A DNA stretch of 19,097 nucleotides from Bacteriovoracaceae bacterium UBA2394 (GTDB lineage Bacteria; Bdellovibrionota; UBA2394): positions 1 through 19,097 of the forward strand of contig DDSI01000209.1 of assembly GCA_002343335.1 (NCBI GenBank). Reading direction: 5' to 3'. Both the position numbers and the translations under genes were made by a program. The notes beneath the pieces are model-generated. The model searched no databases, had not been told where the DNA came from, and worked only from the letters and a program-made list of their open reading frames with translations. Shown piece after piece: positions 1 to 6,935 of this stretch (positions are counted from its first letter, which is position 1; each line of letters begins with the position of its first letter).

Positions 1-525
1 AAGCTCTCTGGCGAGAGTCTTCGCCCAATTGGCGACCGCCGCACGAATCGTATTGGAAACACCCAGGCCTGCGATCGGCTCCTTCACCGACGTCGAAATA
101 ATATTAATAATTCGACCATAACGCGCGTTCTTCATCGAGGGCAGAACGGCCTGCGTGAAAATTTGGTTGGCTAAAAGATGCGACGAAAATGCAGCCGCGA
201 ACTCTTCAGGTTTCGCATCGCTCGCAAGTCCCGCGGGTGGTCCGCCGGTATTGTTGATGAGAATGTGATAGGACTTCGCGCCTCCAAATTTTGCCGATGT
301 TTCACTCTCAAGTCTTTTAGTGTCCGAGGAATCCAGCACTACGTAGTCATGGGCTTGATTCTTTGACCGACTCAAACCCTTCAAAACATCTTTGAGCTTA
401 GCCTCGTCTCTTGCGACCAAAGTCACCGTCGCACCCAAGGCGCCGAGTTCCTCGGCGATCGCCCTCCCGATTCCTTGCGAAGCTCCTCTTACCAGCGCGA
501 ATTTTCCCGTCAGATCAATATTCAT
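1..525 (-). CDS. SDR-family oxidoreductase-like protein (BKR_like_SDR_like type), 3' end cut by window edge
   Basis: The first 175 residues are visible and read as a Rossmann-fold short-chain dehydrogenase. There is a glycine-rich loop VRGASQGIG (residues 12-20), an NNTGGPP motif (91-97) that is typical of 3-oxoacyl-ACP reductase-like SDRs, and the stretch NIISTSVKEP (141-150) leading to the active-site helix. Two features differ from ordinary SDRs: the usual Thr of the TGxxxGIG motif is Arg13, and the catalytic YxxxK is replaced by S157-N-T-I-R161. This combination resembles the subgroup described as BKR-like SDRs that lack a perfect cofactor motif and catalytic tetrad. Substrate and activity cannot be assigned. 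The start codon overlaps the stop of the dioxygenase gene as ATGA (522-525), with only a weak GAG upstream, so translation probably depends on coupling. It is the last visible gene of the minus-strand operon. Confidence 0.88.
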   Translation of the reverse strand, partial: MNIDLTGKFALVRGASQGIGRAIAEELGALGATVTLVARDEAKLKDVLKGLSRSKNQAHDYVVLDSSDTKRLESETSAKFGGAKSYHILINNTGGPPAGLASDAKPEEFAAAFSSHLLANQIFTQAVLPSMKNARYGRIINIISTSVKEPIAGLGVSNTIRAAVANWAKTLAREL

Positions 526-1625
526 GAGTGACTCGAATAATAAAAACCGAGATTCCTCTTCACCTTCTCCGGAAGAGCCGGAAGCGAGGATCGCGCTACA
601 AAAAATGTAGCCAGATCAAAATAATCGCCAAAAATTTTGTGCTCCTCAGCAGTCTTTTTTAAATAATCATGACCGCTCGATCCCCCCGTACCAATTTTCA
701 TGCCTATCATTCGACGAACCATGATTGCGTGGCGATGTCGCCAAGTCGTCAGATGCTCATCGATATCGATCAAGCAGGTGAGAAATCGAAAGGGTAAATG
801 CAAAATGGGCTCGTCGCGATAAAGAAAAATGAGCAGAGCCGCCAGCGTTGCTTTATAGGATAGTTTCTTTTCTCCTGATTCCACTGCCTTTTGATGCAAT
901 TTCTCGTCAAAGAGCATCTCAAAATTTGCTTTCGTAAGGCTGAGCATCTTCAACTGTCGATCATGACCTTGCTGTGAAAGGATGGGATTCTTTTGGATGA
1001 TTTCCTCGTCGTTTCTCAGCATTTCATCCACAGCCTTTCGAAAGGCCGTTAAAAAATTAAAGTCTTCAAAGGCCAAAAACGGAGTTCGCTCCAGCCACCG
1101 CTCAACCATTTTAAAAAGAGTAGATTCTCTTTCCGTCTTTTTGATGGTTTGAGCTTCGCTTGTAGTCAGAAGCGTCTCGTAGCTCACATCCTCAAATCGG
1201 ACTCGCTCGGCCGATGCCAACCCTAATTTATTTTCAATGAGACGAAACTGAAGACTCTGAAAGCCCGAGGCAGGCACCAAAAGATTTCGGAACTCCAAAA
1301 AATCCATCGCGGTCATGGTTTCCAAGATCGCCAGCTGCTCGATGAGTAATTTTTGAATCTGAGTTACGCGTTGCAACCGCGATACCGCCACACCGACATT
1401 GCTCTCATGCACGCTGTCGGTGCGAAACAATTCAATGACAGAGTCGACTTCATAGAGAATTTGTTTAAACCAAAGTTCGTAGGCCTGATGCACGATGATA
1501 AAAAGCATTTCATCATGGGCGGGCTTATGGATCGCCGCACTTTTAGGATTTTGGCAGCTGAGCAGCTGCTTCAAGCCGAGGTAATCACCGTAATTCGTGG
1601 AATTCTTACCGACAGGGCATTCCAT
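522..1625 (-). CDS. kynA: Tryptophan 2,3-dioxygenase
   Basis: This 367-residue protein is a haem enzyme that opens the indole ring of L-tryptophan with O2 to give N-formylkynurenine in the cytosol, the first step of the kynurenine pathway. The family blocks are clear: HDEMLFIIVHQAYELWFKQI (37-56), including the distal-pocket pair Phe42 and His46; ASGFQSLQFRLIENKLG (119-135), with the Arg that binds the substrate carboxylate; and WRHRHAIMVRRMIG (295-308), where His299 aligns with the proximal haem ligand. It is followed by GTGGSSG (312-318). Length is close to bacterial and animal TDO. The ATG lies 3 bases after the stop of the upstream unknown gene and has no good Shine-Dalgarno, so translational coupling is likely. 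No kynurenine formamidase or kynureninase gene is visible nearby. The family assignment is near certain; the physiological role (catabolism or NAD supply) is not shown. Confidence 0.97.
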   Translation of the reverse strand: MECPVGKNSTNYGDYLGLKQLLSCQNPKSAAIHKPAHDEMLFIIVHQAYELWFKQILYEVDSVIELFRTDSVHESNVGVAVSRLQRVTQIQKLLIEQLAILETMTAMDFLEFRNLLVPASGFQSLQFRLIENKLGLASAERVRFEDVSYETLLTTSEAQTIKKTERESTLFKMVERWLERTPFLAFEDFNFLTAFRKAVDEMLRNDEEIIQKNPILSQQGHDRQLKMLSLTKANFEMLFDEKLHQKAVESGEKKLSYKATLAALLIFLYRDEPILHLPFRFLTCLIDIDEHLTTWRHRHAIMVRRMIGMKIGTGGSSGHDYLKKTAEEHKIFGDYFDLATFFVARSSLPALPEKVKRNLGFYYSSHS

Positions 1626-1628
1626 AAA

Positions 1629-3140
1629 TTAGTTATTCGAGGGCCAAATTTTAATTCGTTGCCCATTCCGCATTTGATTGAAGACGAAACGATCTACAAT
1701 CCTGGCGCCACTCGAAACGTCAAATTGTGAATGAGACAGGCCTTCGCCGTAGGTGCCCGTCTTTTTTGCCATTTGAGTCGACAACTCTCGCTCGTCGCTC
1801 AAAAAGCGGAGCAGTCCATAAAGCGTTTCCGCAATGGCGTCTCCTTTAAAACCCCATCGCGGAACCGCATCAAATGCACGCGTGAGGACAGTGGCCGTCG
1901 AAAGAGTTTTAAAATCAAAGGTCCAACCATCTTGCTTGGACGCCATCAATACCACGCGATCTGTCATGGAATGTGTCAGCCCCTGATCTTTTAGAATCAC
2001 CGCCATCAGTTCTAACGCATGCTGACGCTCGCCGCGCTCGACGGCGTCTTCAAGACGAAGAATCAGCCGATCCTTCGAAATGTTTTTTGAAACCCCGTCC
2101 AAAATATCCTGACCTGTGGGAAGTGCGGGCGTCGTGGAGCCCGTTTGCCTAACGACTTCGATCAAATCAAAAAGATGAATGGCTAGAAAGGTAAGGCGCG
2201 CTTGTGGCAACCATCGAGAAGCGCTTAAGAGCGCATCCGCAAATTCAATACTTTCGCACACGCGAGGCCATTGCTCACTTTTCATCGCAAACAAGCACCG
2301 TCCTCTAAACAACATCTGAATTCCAAAGAGTTGATCCAGAGATACGCCCTCACCCACCCAACGCTCGTAGGTTTGCCAAACGGATTCCGCCGACTCCGTG
2401 GACAATTTCCTCCAAAGTTCATCGGTCCAATCTGCGCGCCACACAGGTGTGGGATCGTCCAACTTCAACTGTCCAAATCTTCCAGTAATGGCGAGACGCT
2501 GGCCCAACAAAATCGCCTGTTCATTTTGCTTCCGGCTGCTCCAGAATTTTTGAAATGCTCGGCCGAGAAGAGCGTCGCAGGATTTCCACCCACTGCTGAG
2601 CGACAGATCCAACCCCTTCATGATGAGTTTAATTGTCAAAGCATCACAACTTCGAAGCGCTTCCTCAACGAGGGCCTCGATGGCTTTGCCGCGCATCGTT
2701 CGATTTTCCAGTAAAAACAAAAGTCCTGTCCAAGCGCGCTCGATCGGCTCGACGTCGCGGACTTCTAAGCGAATCAAACTTTTAAATTCCTCTGCCGTAA
2801 TCGCTTCGGAGCGATCGGAGAAATTCTCTCTTCGTTCCACAAGCTTTTCGCCGTCTCCCCGAAAGAGCGCCATGGAGTAAATCCCCTGCGCAAGAGGGAG
2901 CCATTGATAATTCTCCTTCACAACGGAAGAGGCTTGGTAGGAATAGAACAAATGTAAAAGGCCTTTATCGAGCTCTTCTGTGAATGATGCAGACTTGCAA
3001 ACCTCGCGAAGGACGGCATCAAACACTTCTCGAACCGTTTTTTTCCGATCGATGCAGAAAATGAGATTCGTAAAAAACTCGCGATCAAAATAGGGATCGC
3101 TGAGTAGCTGAATTTTTTCGAGAAATTTATTGTTATCCAT
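1629..3140 (-). CDS. Unknown helical protein between aspartase-like and tryptophan dioxygenase genes
   Basis: This protein has 503 residues and I do not recognise the family. The sequence is rich in Leu, Glu, Arg and Trp and looks mainly alpha-helical and soluble. No signal peptide, membrane segment, nucleotide-binding motif or metal-binding cluster stands out. The N-terminus includes a Tyr-Phe-Asp-Arg segment (DPYFDREFFTNLIFCIDRK, 16-34). The start is well supported: AAGAAGGG lies in the end of the preceding gene, about 8 bases before the ATG. It starts 4 bases after the lyase stop and ends 3 bases before the dioxygenase start, so it is co-transcribed with both. That position suggests a role linked to tryptophan or aspartate metabolism, perhaps a helical-repeat scaffold or a non-canonical enzyme, but the sequence itself does not show this. 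Confidence 0.85.
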   Translation of the reverse strand: MDNNKFLEKIQLLSDPYFDREFFTNLIFCIDRKKTVREVFDAVLREVCKSASFTEELDKGLLHLFYSYQASSVVKENYQWLPLAQGIYSMALFRGDGEKLVERRENFSDRSEAITAEEFKSLIRLEVRDVEPIERAWTGLLFLLENRTMRGKAIEALVEEALRSCDALTIKLIMKGLDLSLSSGWKSCDALLGRAFQKFWSSRKQNEQAILLGQRLAITGRFGQLKLDDPTPVWRADWTDELWRKLSTESAESVWQTYERWVGEGVSLDQLFGIQMLFRGRCLFAMKSEQWPRVCESIEFADALLSASRWLPQARLTFLAIHLFDLIEVVRQTGSTTPALPTGQDILDGVSKNISKDRLILRLEDAVERGERQHALELMAVILKDQGLTHSMTDRVVLMASKQDGWTFDFKTLSTATVLTRAFDAVPRWGFKGDAIAETLYGLLRFLSDERELSTQMAKKTGTYGEGLSHSQFDVSSGARIVDRFVFNQMRNGQRIKIWPSNN

Positions 3141-3144
3141 AAGA

Positions 3145-4557
3145 TTAACCCTTCTTCGAAATGAATCCTGGTTCCGTCAAATTTGAGCCAAAATATTTTT
3201 TTACTTCCTCGGGCGTGAGATAGCCCATTTCCACCACAAGATCCGTAATGCGCTTCTTCTCTTTGATGGCTTTTTTCACAACGGTCGCCGCCTTTTCGTA
3301 GCCGACGACCGTGTTAAGTGCCGTAGCAAGCCCCATGCTCTCTTCAAAATACTGTCGGCATTTCTCTTCGTTCGGCGTGATACCCGCAAAGCAGAGCTCG
3401 TTACAAACGCGAAGACCATTCGTAAGAATCTTTAAGCTCATCAAAATATTGAAGCTTATGACCGGCATCATGACGTTCAATTGCAATTGTCCCGCCTGCG
3501 TGGAATAAGAGACGGTCGTGTCATTTCCTATCACTTGAAAGCAAACCATGTTGAGCATTTCAAGTGCTGAAGGATTTACCTTTCCAGGCATGATGGACGA
3601 ACCCGGCTGTAAAGCCGGTAAGAAGATCTCGTTCAACCCCGTGATGGGTCCTGAGCTTAAAAGCCGCAAATCATTTACAATCTTTGTCAGCGTGAGAGCC
3701 AAATTTCGAAGTGCCGCAGAATAAAAGGAAACATCCGACATATTCTGCGAGAGCTCGACCAAATGCTTTCCGCGTTTCAGACTAAGCCCTAGCGTTTTAG
3801 AAAGCTCTTCCGCCATTTTCTTCGGATAGTCAGGATGTGAATTCATTCCCGTTCCCGCGGCGGTGCCACCGATATTCAAATATTCCAATTCGCTTCTAGC
3901 AAATTCCAAGCGGGCGAGGTCTTTCCGAATGGATTCCGCATAGGCGTCGAATTCCTGGCCCAAACGAATGGGCACGGCATCTTGCAAATGCGTTCGTGCG
4001 GAAGTCAAAACCTTGTCAAAATCCTTCGCCTTCTTTTCAAAAGTTTTGATGGTATCTTCGACCACTTTCACCAACTTGGGGTGCTCAAGCAGCGTGCTAA
4101 TACGAATAGCGGTCGGAAATGTATCATTCGTCGACTGGGCACGATTCACATCATCATTGGGATGAATGAACTTATAATCTCCAAGGGGCTTCCCTTTCAA
4201 CTGGGCGGCGAGATTTGAAAGGACTTCATTGACGTTCATATTAAAGGAGGTACCCGCCCCCGCCTGAAAAACGTCGATGACGAATGAATCCAAATGCTTA
4301 TTTTTTTTTAAAACATCGTCGGCCGCTTCAACGATCGCGTCCGCCTTTTCCTTTTCCAACATCCCGAGTGAGTGGTTTACGACGGCTGCGGCGCGTTTGA
4401 TGGCAACGTAAGTTCTGATGAAGGCTTCGGGCTCTTTCATTCCAGATATCGGCCAATTTTCTACGCCTCGCTGCGTTTGCACCCCGTAAAGGACATGCGA
4501 TGGAACCTTCACTTCACCCAAGGAATCGTGTTCAACACGAAAAGACTCTGCGCCCAT
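3145..4557 (-). CDS. aspA: Aspartate ammonia-lyase (aspartase)-like enzyme of the fumarase/aspartase superfamily
   Basis: The predicted enzyme interconverts L-aspartate with fumarate and ammonia in the cytosol. From the ATG at 4557 it has 470 residues, close to E. coli AspA (478). Superfamily blocks are AGAGTSFNMNVNE (99-111), ARTHLQDAVPIRLGQEF (187-203), and the signature GSSIMPGKVNP (319-329) carrying the catalytic Ser, at almost the same position as in E. coli. I chose aspartase over class II fumarase because of LQDAVP rather than LQDATP, IGNDTTV, and GQLQLNVM in place of the fumarase GNFELNV. In-frame ATGs at 4644 and 4632 would add an N-terminal tail that is Pro/His-rich and unlike the family; 4557 fits the family start (EHDSLGEVKVP), although its Shine-Dalgarno is weak. 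It is the first gene of the minus-strand operon. Fumarase remains a less likely alternative. Confidence 0.85.
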   Translation of the reverse strand: MGAESFRVEHDSLGEVKVPSHVLYGVQTQRGVENWPISGMKEPEAFIRTYVAIKRAAAVVNHSLGMLEKEKADAIVEAADDVLKKNKHLDSFVIDVFQAGAGTSFNMNVNEVLSNLAAQLKGKPLGDYKFIHPNDDVNRAQSTNDTFPTAIRISTLLEHPKLVKVVEDTIKTFEKKAKDFDKVLTSARTHLQDAVPIRLGQEFDAYAESIRKDLARLEFARSELEYLNIGGTAAGTGMNSHPDYPKKMAEELSKTLGLSLKRGKHLVELSQNMSDVSFYSAALRNLALTLTKIVNDLRLLSSGPITGLNEIFLPALQPGSSIMPGKVNPSALEMLNMVCFQVIGNDTTVSYSTQAGQLQLNVMMPVISFNILMSLKILTNGLRVCNELCFAGITPNEEKCRQYFEESMGLATALNTVVGYEKAATVVKKAIKEKKRITDLVVEMGYLTPEEVKKYFGSNLTEPGFISKKG

Positions 4558-4666
4558 GACCTGTAATTTAAGGACAAAGGCCAGGCCGGGACAATGCTTT
4601 AAAGAGTGATTTGGAGGGGTTGGAATACCCATAGACGCCCCCATCGGAGGGGTCTAATTTCAGGGT
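4558..4666. promoter_or_regulatory. Divergent intergenic region between aspA-like gene and hpf
   Basis: These 109 bases must carry promoters for both directions if the lyase starts at 4557. On the minus strand TTGTCC, a 17-base spacer and TTAAAT lie just before the lyase ATG, a 4/6 plus 4/6 match with a very short leader. On the plus strand TCTAAT (4653-4658) is a 5/6 match to a -10 box about 8 bases before the hpf ATG, with no convincing -35. A GGAGGGG run (4646-4652) is 14 bases from the hpf ATG, too far for a normal Shine-Dalgarno, while AGGG at 4662-4665 is too close. These assignments are weak. Confidence 0.3.
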
Positions 4667-5002
4667 ATGAACTTAGAAATTCATTTTCGAGACATGGAAA
4701 GCACCGAAGCAATTCGAACCCATATCGAAGATCGAGCCGACAAGCTCGAGAAGTTCATCAAAGGTGATGAACATGTTCGTGTCGTTGTGGGCGCGAAGCA
4801 AAAAGGCCAACAACATTTTGCGGAAGTGTATTGGCACGGAAATAAGAGCGGGAAAGACTTCTTCGCGAAGGAAGAAGGCGACAATCTTTACGCCCAGATC
4901 GATACGACTTTTGAAAAGATCATCCATCAGCTCCAAAAGGAGCATGATAAATCGGTCGATAAGCATCACAAAAAGCAGCCCCTCAAAAAAGCAGGGGCCT
5001 AA
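4667..5002 (+). CDS. hpf: Short ribosome hibernation promoting factor / RaiA-like ribosome-associated protein
   Basis: This 111-residue protein belongs to the ribosome-associated HPF/RaiA family, which binds the 30S decoding channel and inactivates ribosomes in starvation or stationary phase. The fold signature is present: an N-terminal strand MNLEIHFRDM, a helix ESTEAIRTHIEDRADKLEKF (11-30), then strands including VRVVVGAKQKG and AEVYWHGNKSGKDFFAKEE, and the helix NLYAQIDTTFEKIIHQLQKE. The C-terminus is a short Lys/His-rich tail, and there is no long C-terminal dimerisation domain, so this is a short form. It is transcribed divergently from the lyase operon and convergently with the PhoH-type gene, with only 16 bases between the two stops. 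The ATG is supported by family alignment; the Shine-Dalgarno is poor. Confidence 0.93.
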   Translation: MNLEIHFRDMESTEAIRTHIEDRADKLEKFIKGDEHVRVVVGAKQKGQQHFAEVYWHGNKSGKDFFAKEEGDNLYAQIDTTFEKIIHQLQKEHDKSVDKHHKKQPLKKAGA

Positions 5003-5018
5003 AGAAAGCCATTCGTTC

Positions 5019-6476
5019 TTAAAGAATGTTAGAAGCGAGGTCGGCTAACGCGGATCTCTCACCCTTGGTGAGAGTCATATGAGCGCCAAGTTCCTCATTC
5101 TTAAACTTCTCGGCGACGTAGGAAATCGCGTTATTGGAAGCGTCGATATAGGGATTGTCGATCTGATAAGGATCTCCCGTAAGAACCACCTTAGTCCCTT
5201 CGCCCGCACGAGTGACGATCGTCTTGATCTCATGAGGCGTAAGATTTTGCGCTTCATCCACGACGAGCCATTGCTTCGGCAGGGTTCGACCGCGAATGTA
5301 GGTAAGCGCTTCGATCTCAACTTCGCCGAATTCCATAATGGTTTTGTAGGAGACGCGTCGGTCTCTGCCCGCGGATTTAGACGAAAGCAAAAATTCAAAG
5401 TTATCAAAGATGGGCTGCATCCAGGGACGAAGTTTATCTTCGAGCTCTCCAGGCAGCGCTCCTAAATCGCGCCCCAGCGGAAAAATCGATCGAGAAACTA
5501 GCATCTTCGTATAGGCATTTTCGTCCAACACCTTCACAAGACCCGCGGCGAGCGCGAGCATCGTCTTACCCGTGCCAGCCTTTCCAACCAAGGTGACCAA
5601 AGGAATTCGATCATCCATCAACATGTCGATGGCAAATCGCTGCTCTCGATTTCGAGGTTGCACTCCCCACAGCCCTTTTGAAAGCTCGATAATGGGAACA
5701 ATCTTTTTTCCCACGGAATCCCATTTTGCGAGCGCGGTATTCTTCTCATTCTCACGATCCTTCAACACGAAGTATTCATGCGGATGCACGGCGCCAATTT
5801 CATTCACAGTCAGCTCGCGCTTTCGGAAGAAATTTTGAAGGTCATCATTGGAAATCTTAAGCTCGCGCCAACCCGTGTAGAGCTCGTCAATATCGACGCG
5901 AATGTCAGATTCGTAATCGACGGCAGTGATGCCATAGACATCCGCGCGGACTCGAAAATTGACATCCTTCGTCACGAGAACGACTTTTTTATGAGACTTT
6001 GCGAGTTCAATCGCCGTCATCAGGATCTGAAGATCGGAGTTATTGGCTGCTCTAAAGAGCTCTTCCGAGTGGTCAGCAGCGTCGCGAACAATGACTCGCA
6101 TCTCGCCCTGGACCTTCTTCTTTCCGTTGGGAAATAAATCATCAGCCGCCACCTGTAGTGGAACTCCCCCGGCCAAACTGCCAAATTTTCTCATCGCGTC
6201 GAGCATGCGGCAGAAGGAACGTGCGTTCTTTCCATTTTCGTTCAGGTCCCGCTTAAACTTATCGACCTCTTCGATGACCTTGATGGGAATGATAACGGTG
6301 TTATTTCCAAATGCAAAAACTGCATTGGGGTCGTGAAGGATGACGTTCGTATCGAGAATGAAAAACTTTTTGTCCTTCGTTCCAGAATCGGAATCGGCAT
6401 CGCTGCCAGATTTAACTGCAAGTTGGTGAACTGATGCCAATGCTTCATTGTTAAGTTTTTCGTCGGTACAGATCAA
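5019..6476 (-). CDS. PIN domain plus PhoH-type ATPase (PhoH2-like)
   Basis: This 485-residue two-domain protein couples a PIN ribonuclease fold to a PhoH ATPase, the PhoH2 arrangement also found in YlaK-like proteins and linked to RNA unwinding and cleavage. The PIN domain (about 36-190) keeps its acidic residues in FFILDTNVILHD (Asp42), VIEEVDKFK (Glu69/70, Asp72), NNSDLQIL (Asp148) and TKDVNFRVRADVYG (Asp171). The ATPase has Walker A GKAGTGKT (298-305), Walker B WLVVDEAQ (403-410) and TGDPYQID (433-440). The start is uncertain. The open frame begins at a TTG (6474-6476), no in-frame ATG precedes the PIN domain, and an in-frame TGA lies just upstream; a later TTG at residue 13 is possible. 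No good Shine-Dalgarno is visible for either. The gene converges on hpf and diverges from the gene at 6524. Confidence 0.93.
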   Translation of the reverse strand: MICTDEKLNNEALASVHQLAVKSGSDADSDSGTKDKKFFILDTNVILHDPNAVFAFGNNTVIIPIKVIEEVDKFKRDLNENGKNARSFCRMLDAMRKFGSLAGGVPLQVAADDLFPNGKKKVQGEMRVIVRDAADHSEELFRAANNSDLQILMTAIELAKSHKKVVLVTKDVNFRVRADVYGITAVDYESDIRVDIDELYTGWRELKISNDDLQNFFRKRELTVNEIGAVHPHEYFVLKDRENEKNTALAKWDSVGKKIVPIIELSKGLWGVQPRNREQRFAIDMLMDDRIPLVTLVGKAGTGKTMLALAAGLVKVLDENAYTKMLVSRSIFPLGRDLGALPGELEDKLRPWMQPIFDNFEFLLSSKSAGRDRRVSYKTIMEFGEVEIEALTYIRGRTLPKQWLVVDEAQNLTPHEIKTIVTRAGEGTKVVLTGDPYQIDNPYIDASNNAISYVAEKFKNEELGAHMTLTKGERSALADLASNIL

Positions 6477-6505
6477 GAAGTATGAGAGCTCGAGAGCGAG
6501 AGATC

Positions 6506-6523
6506 TGTTATAGTTGAATCAAC
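6506..6523 (+). promoter_or_regulatory. Extended -10 promoter and palindrome abutting a start codon
   Basis: TGTTATAGT at 6506-6514 is an extended -10 box (TG at 6506-6507, TATAGT at 6509-6514, 5/6 match). Counting about 7 bases on places transcription start near 6521-6524, where the ATG at 6524 begins, so the mRNA may be leaderless. No Shine-Dalgarno is present. The 11-base palindrome GTTGAATCAAC (6513-6523) overlaps the -10 end and the predicted start and could be an operator. No clear -35 was found. The boundaries are visible in the sequence; the function is inferred. Confidence 0.45.
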
Positions 6524-6877
6524 ATGGGTCGGTCTGAGAAATCGAAGAGCTCTAAAACGAAGGGTGCAAAGAACCGCCTGGATGACGATGTGCTGCTTCG
6601 GATTCAGCAGGAGGTAGAGGAATTTTTGAAGGACCTCACGCTCGAGTTTCCCTTCTCCGAAATTTTTGAAATTCTTCGGCGATATGAATTCAAGGATCGG
6701 TATGGCTCCAAGGTCTCCCCGATGCCCAAGAAGGGCTTGTCTTCCGATGGCCTAACCGCCATCGACCAGCGGATCAGGACTTTTTTCGAGCAGCTCAAAA
6801 AGGAGTTCGGCTCCAAGTACGTCGGGTTTATTGAGGAAAGCTTCCGCGTTTACACCCAAACCACCCGAGAACCTTAG
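6524..6877 (+). CDS. Small Lys-rich protein of unknown function
   Basis: This protein has 117 residues and I do not recognise it. The first 18 residues are basic and probably disordered (MGRSEKSKSSKTKGAKNR), followed by two predicted helices, DDDVLLRIQQEVEEFLKDL (20-38) and IDQRIRTFFEQLKKEFGSKY (80-99), separated by a Pro/Gly-rich linker. There is no signal peptide or membrane segment, so it should be cytosolic. The basic tail would suit nucleic-acid or ribosome binding, but that is only a guess. The ATG has no Shine-Dalgarno and directly follows an extended -10 box and a palindrome. It lies head-to-head with the PhoH-type gene and 58 bases before the STAND ATPase. Confidence 0.75.
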   Translation: MGRSEKSKSSKTKGAKNRLDDDVLLRIQQEVEEFLKDLTLEFPFSEIFEILRRYEFKDRYGSKVSPMPKKGLSSDGLTAIDQRIRTFFEQLKKEFGSKYVGFIEESFRVYTQTTREP

Positions 6878-6889
6878 TCCTTACGCCCA

Positions 6890-6919
6890 CTTACAGTCGC
6901 CTCCCACCTGTGCTATAGA
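6890..6919 (+). promoter_or_regulatory. Extended -10 promoter upstream of the STAND-like ATPase
   Basis: TGCTATAGA at 6911-6919 matches an extended -10 box (TG, one base, TATAGA). CTTACA at 6890-6895 is a 4/6 -35 match with an 18-base spacer. Predicted transcription start is near 6926, leaving a leader of about 10 bases before the ATG at 6936 and no room for a normal Shine-Dalgarno. The TGnTATAG core is the same as in the box at 6506. Confidence 0.4.
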
Positions 6920-6935
6920 ACGGGCTCGAATTGCC

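Noticed and set aside
2271..2714. A 147-residue plus-strand open frame inside the unknown 503-residue gene
   Set aside because: It is antisense to a gene tightly placed in an operon with a good Shine-Dalgarno; no family features.
3970..3985. A sigma-54 look-alike (GGGCAC ... TTGC) on the plus strand inside the lyase gene
   Set aside because: The spacer is 6 instead of 5 bases, the -24 element has a mismatch, and it points antisense within a coding region.
3145..4644. Longer start for the lyase (ATG at 4644 or 4632) and assignment as class II fumarase
   Set aside because: The extra 29 residues do not resemble the family N-terminus and would leave only 22 bases before hpf; the motif details (LQDAVP, GQLQLNVM) favour aspartase over fumarase.
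5010..5028. Hairpin CATTC...GAATG between the converging hpf and PhoH-type genes as a bidirectional terminator
   Set aside because: The stem is short and AT-rich with no T-tract on either side.
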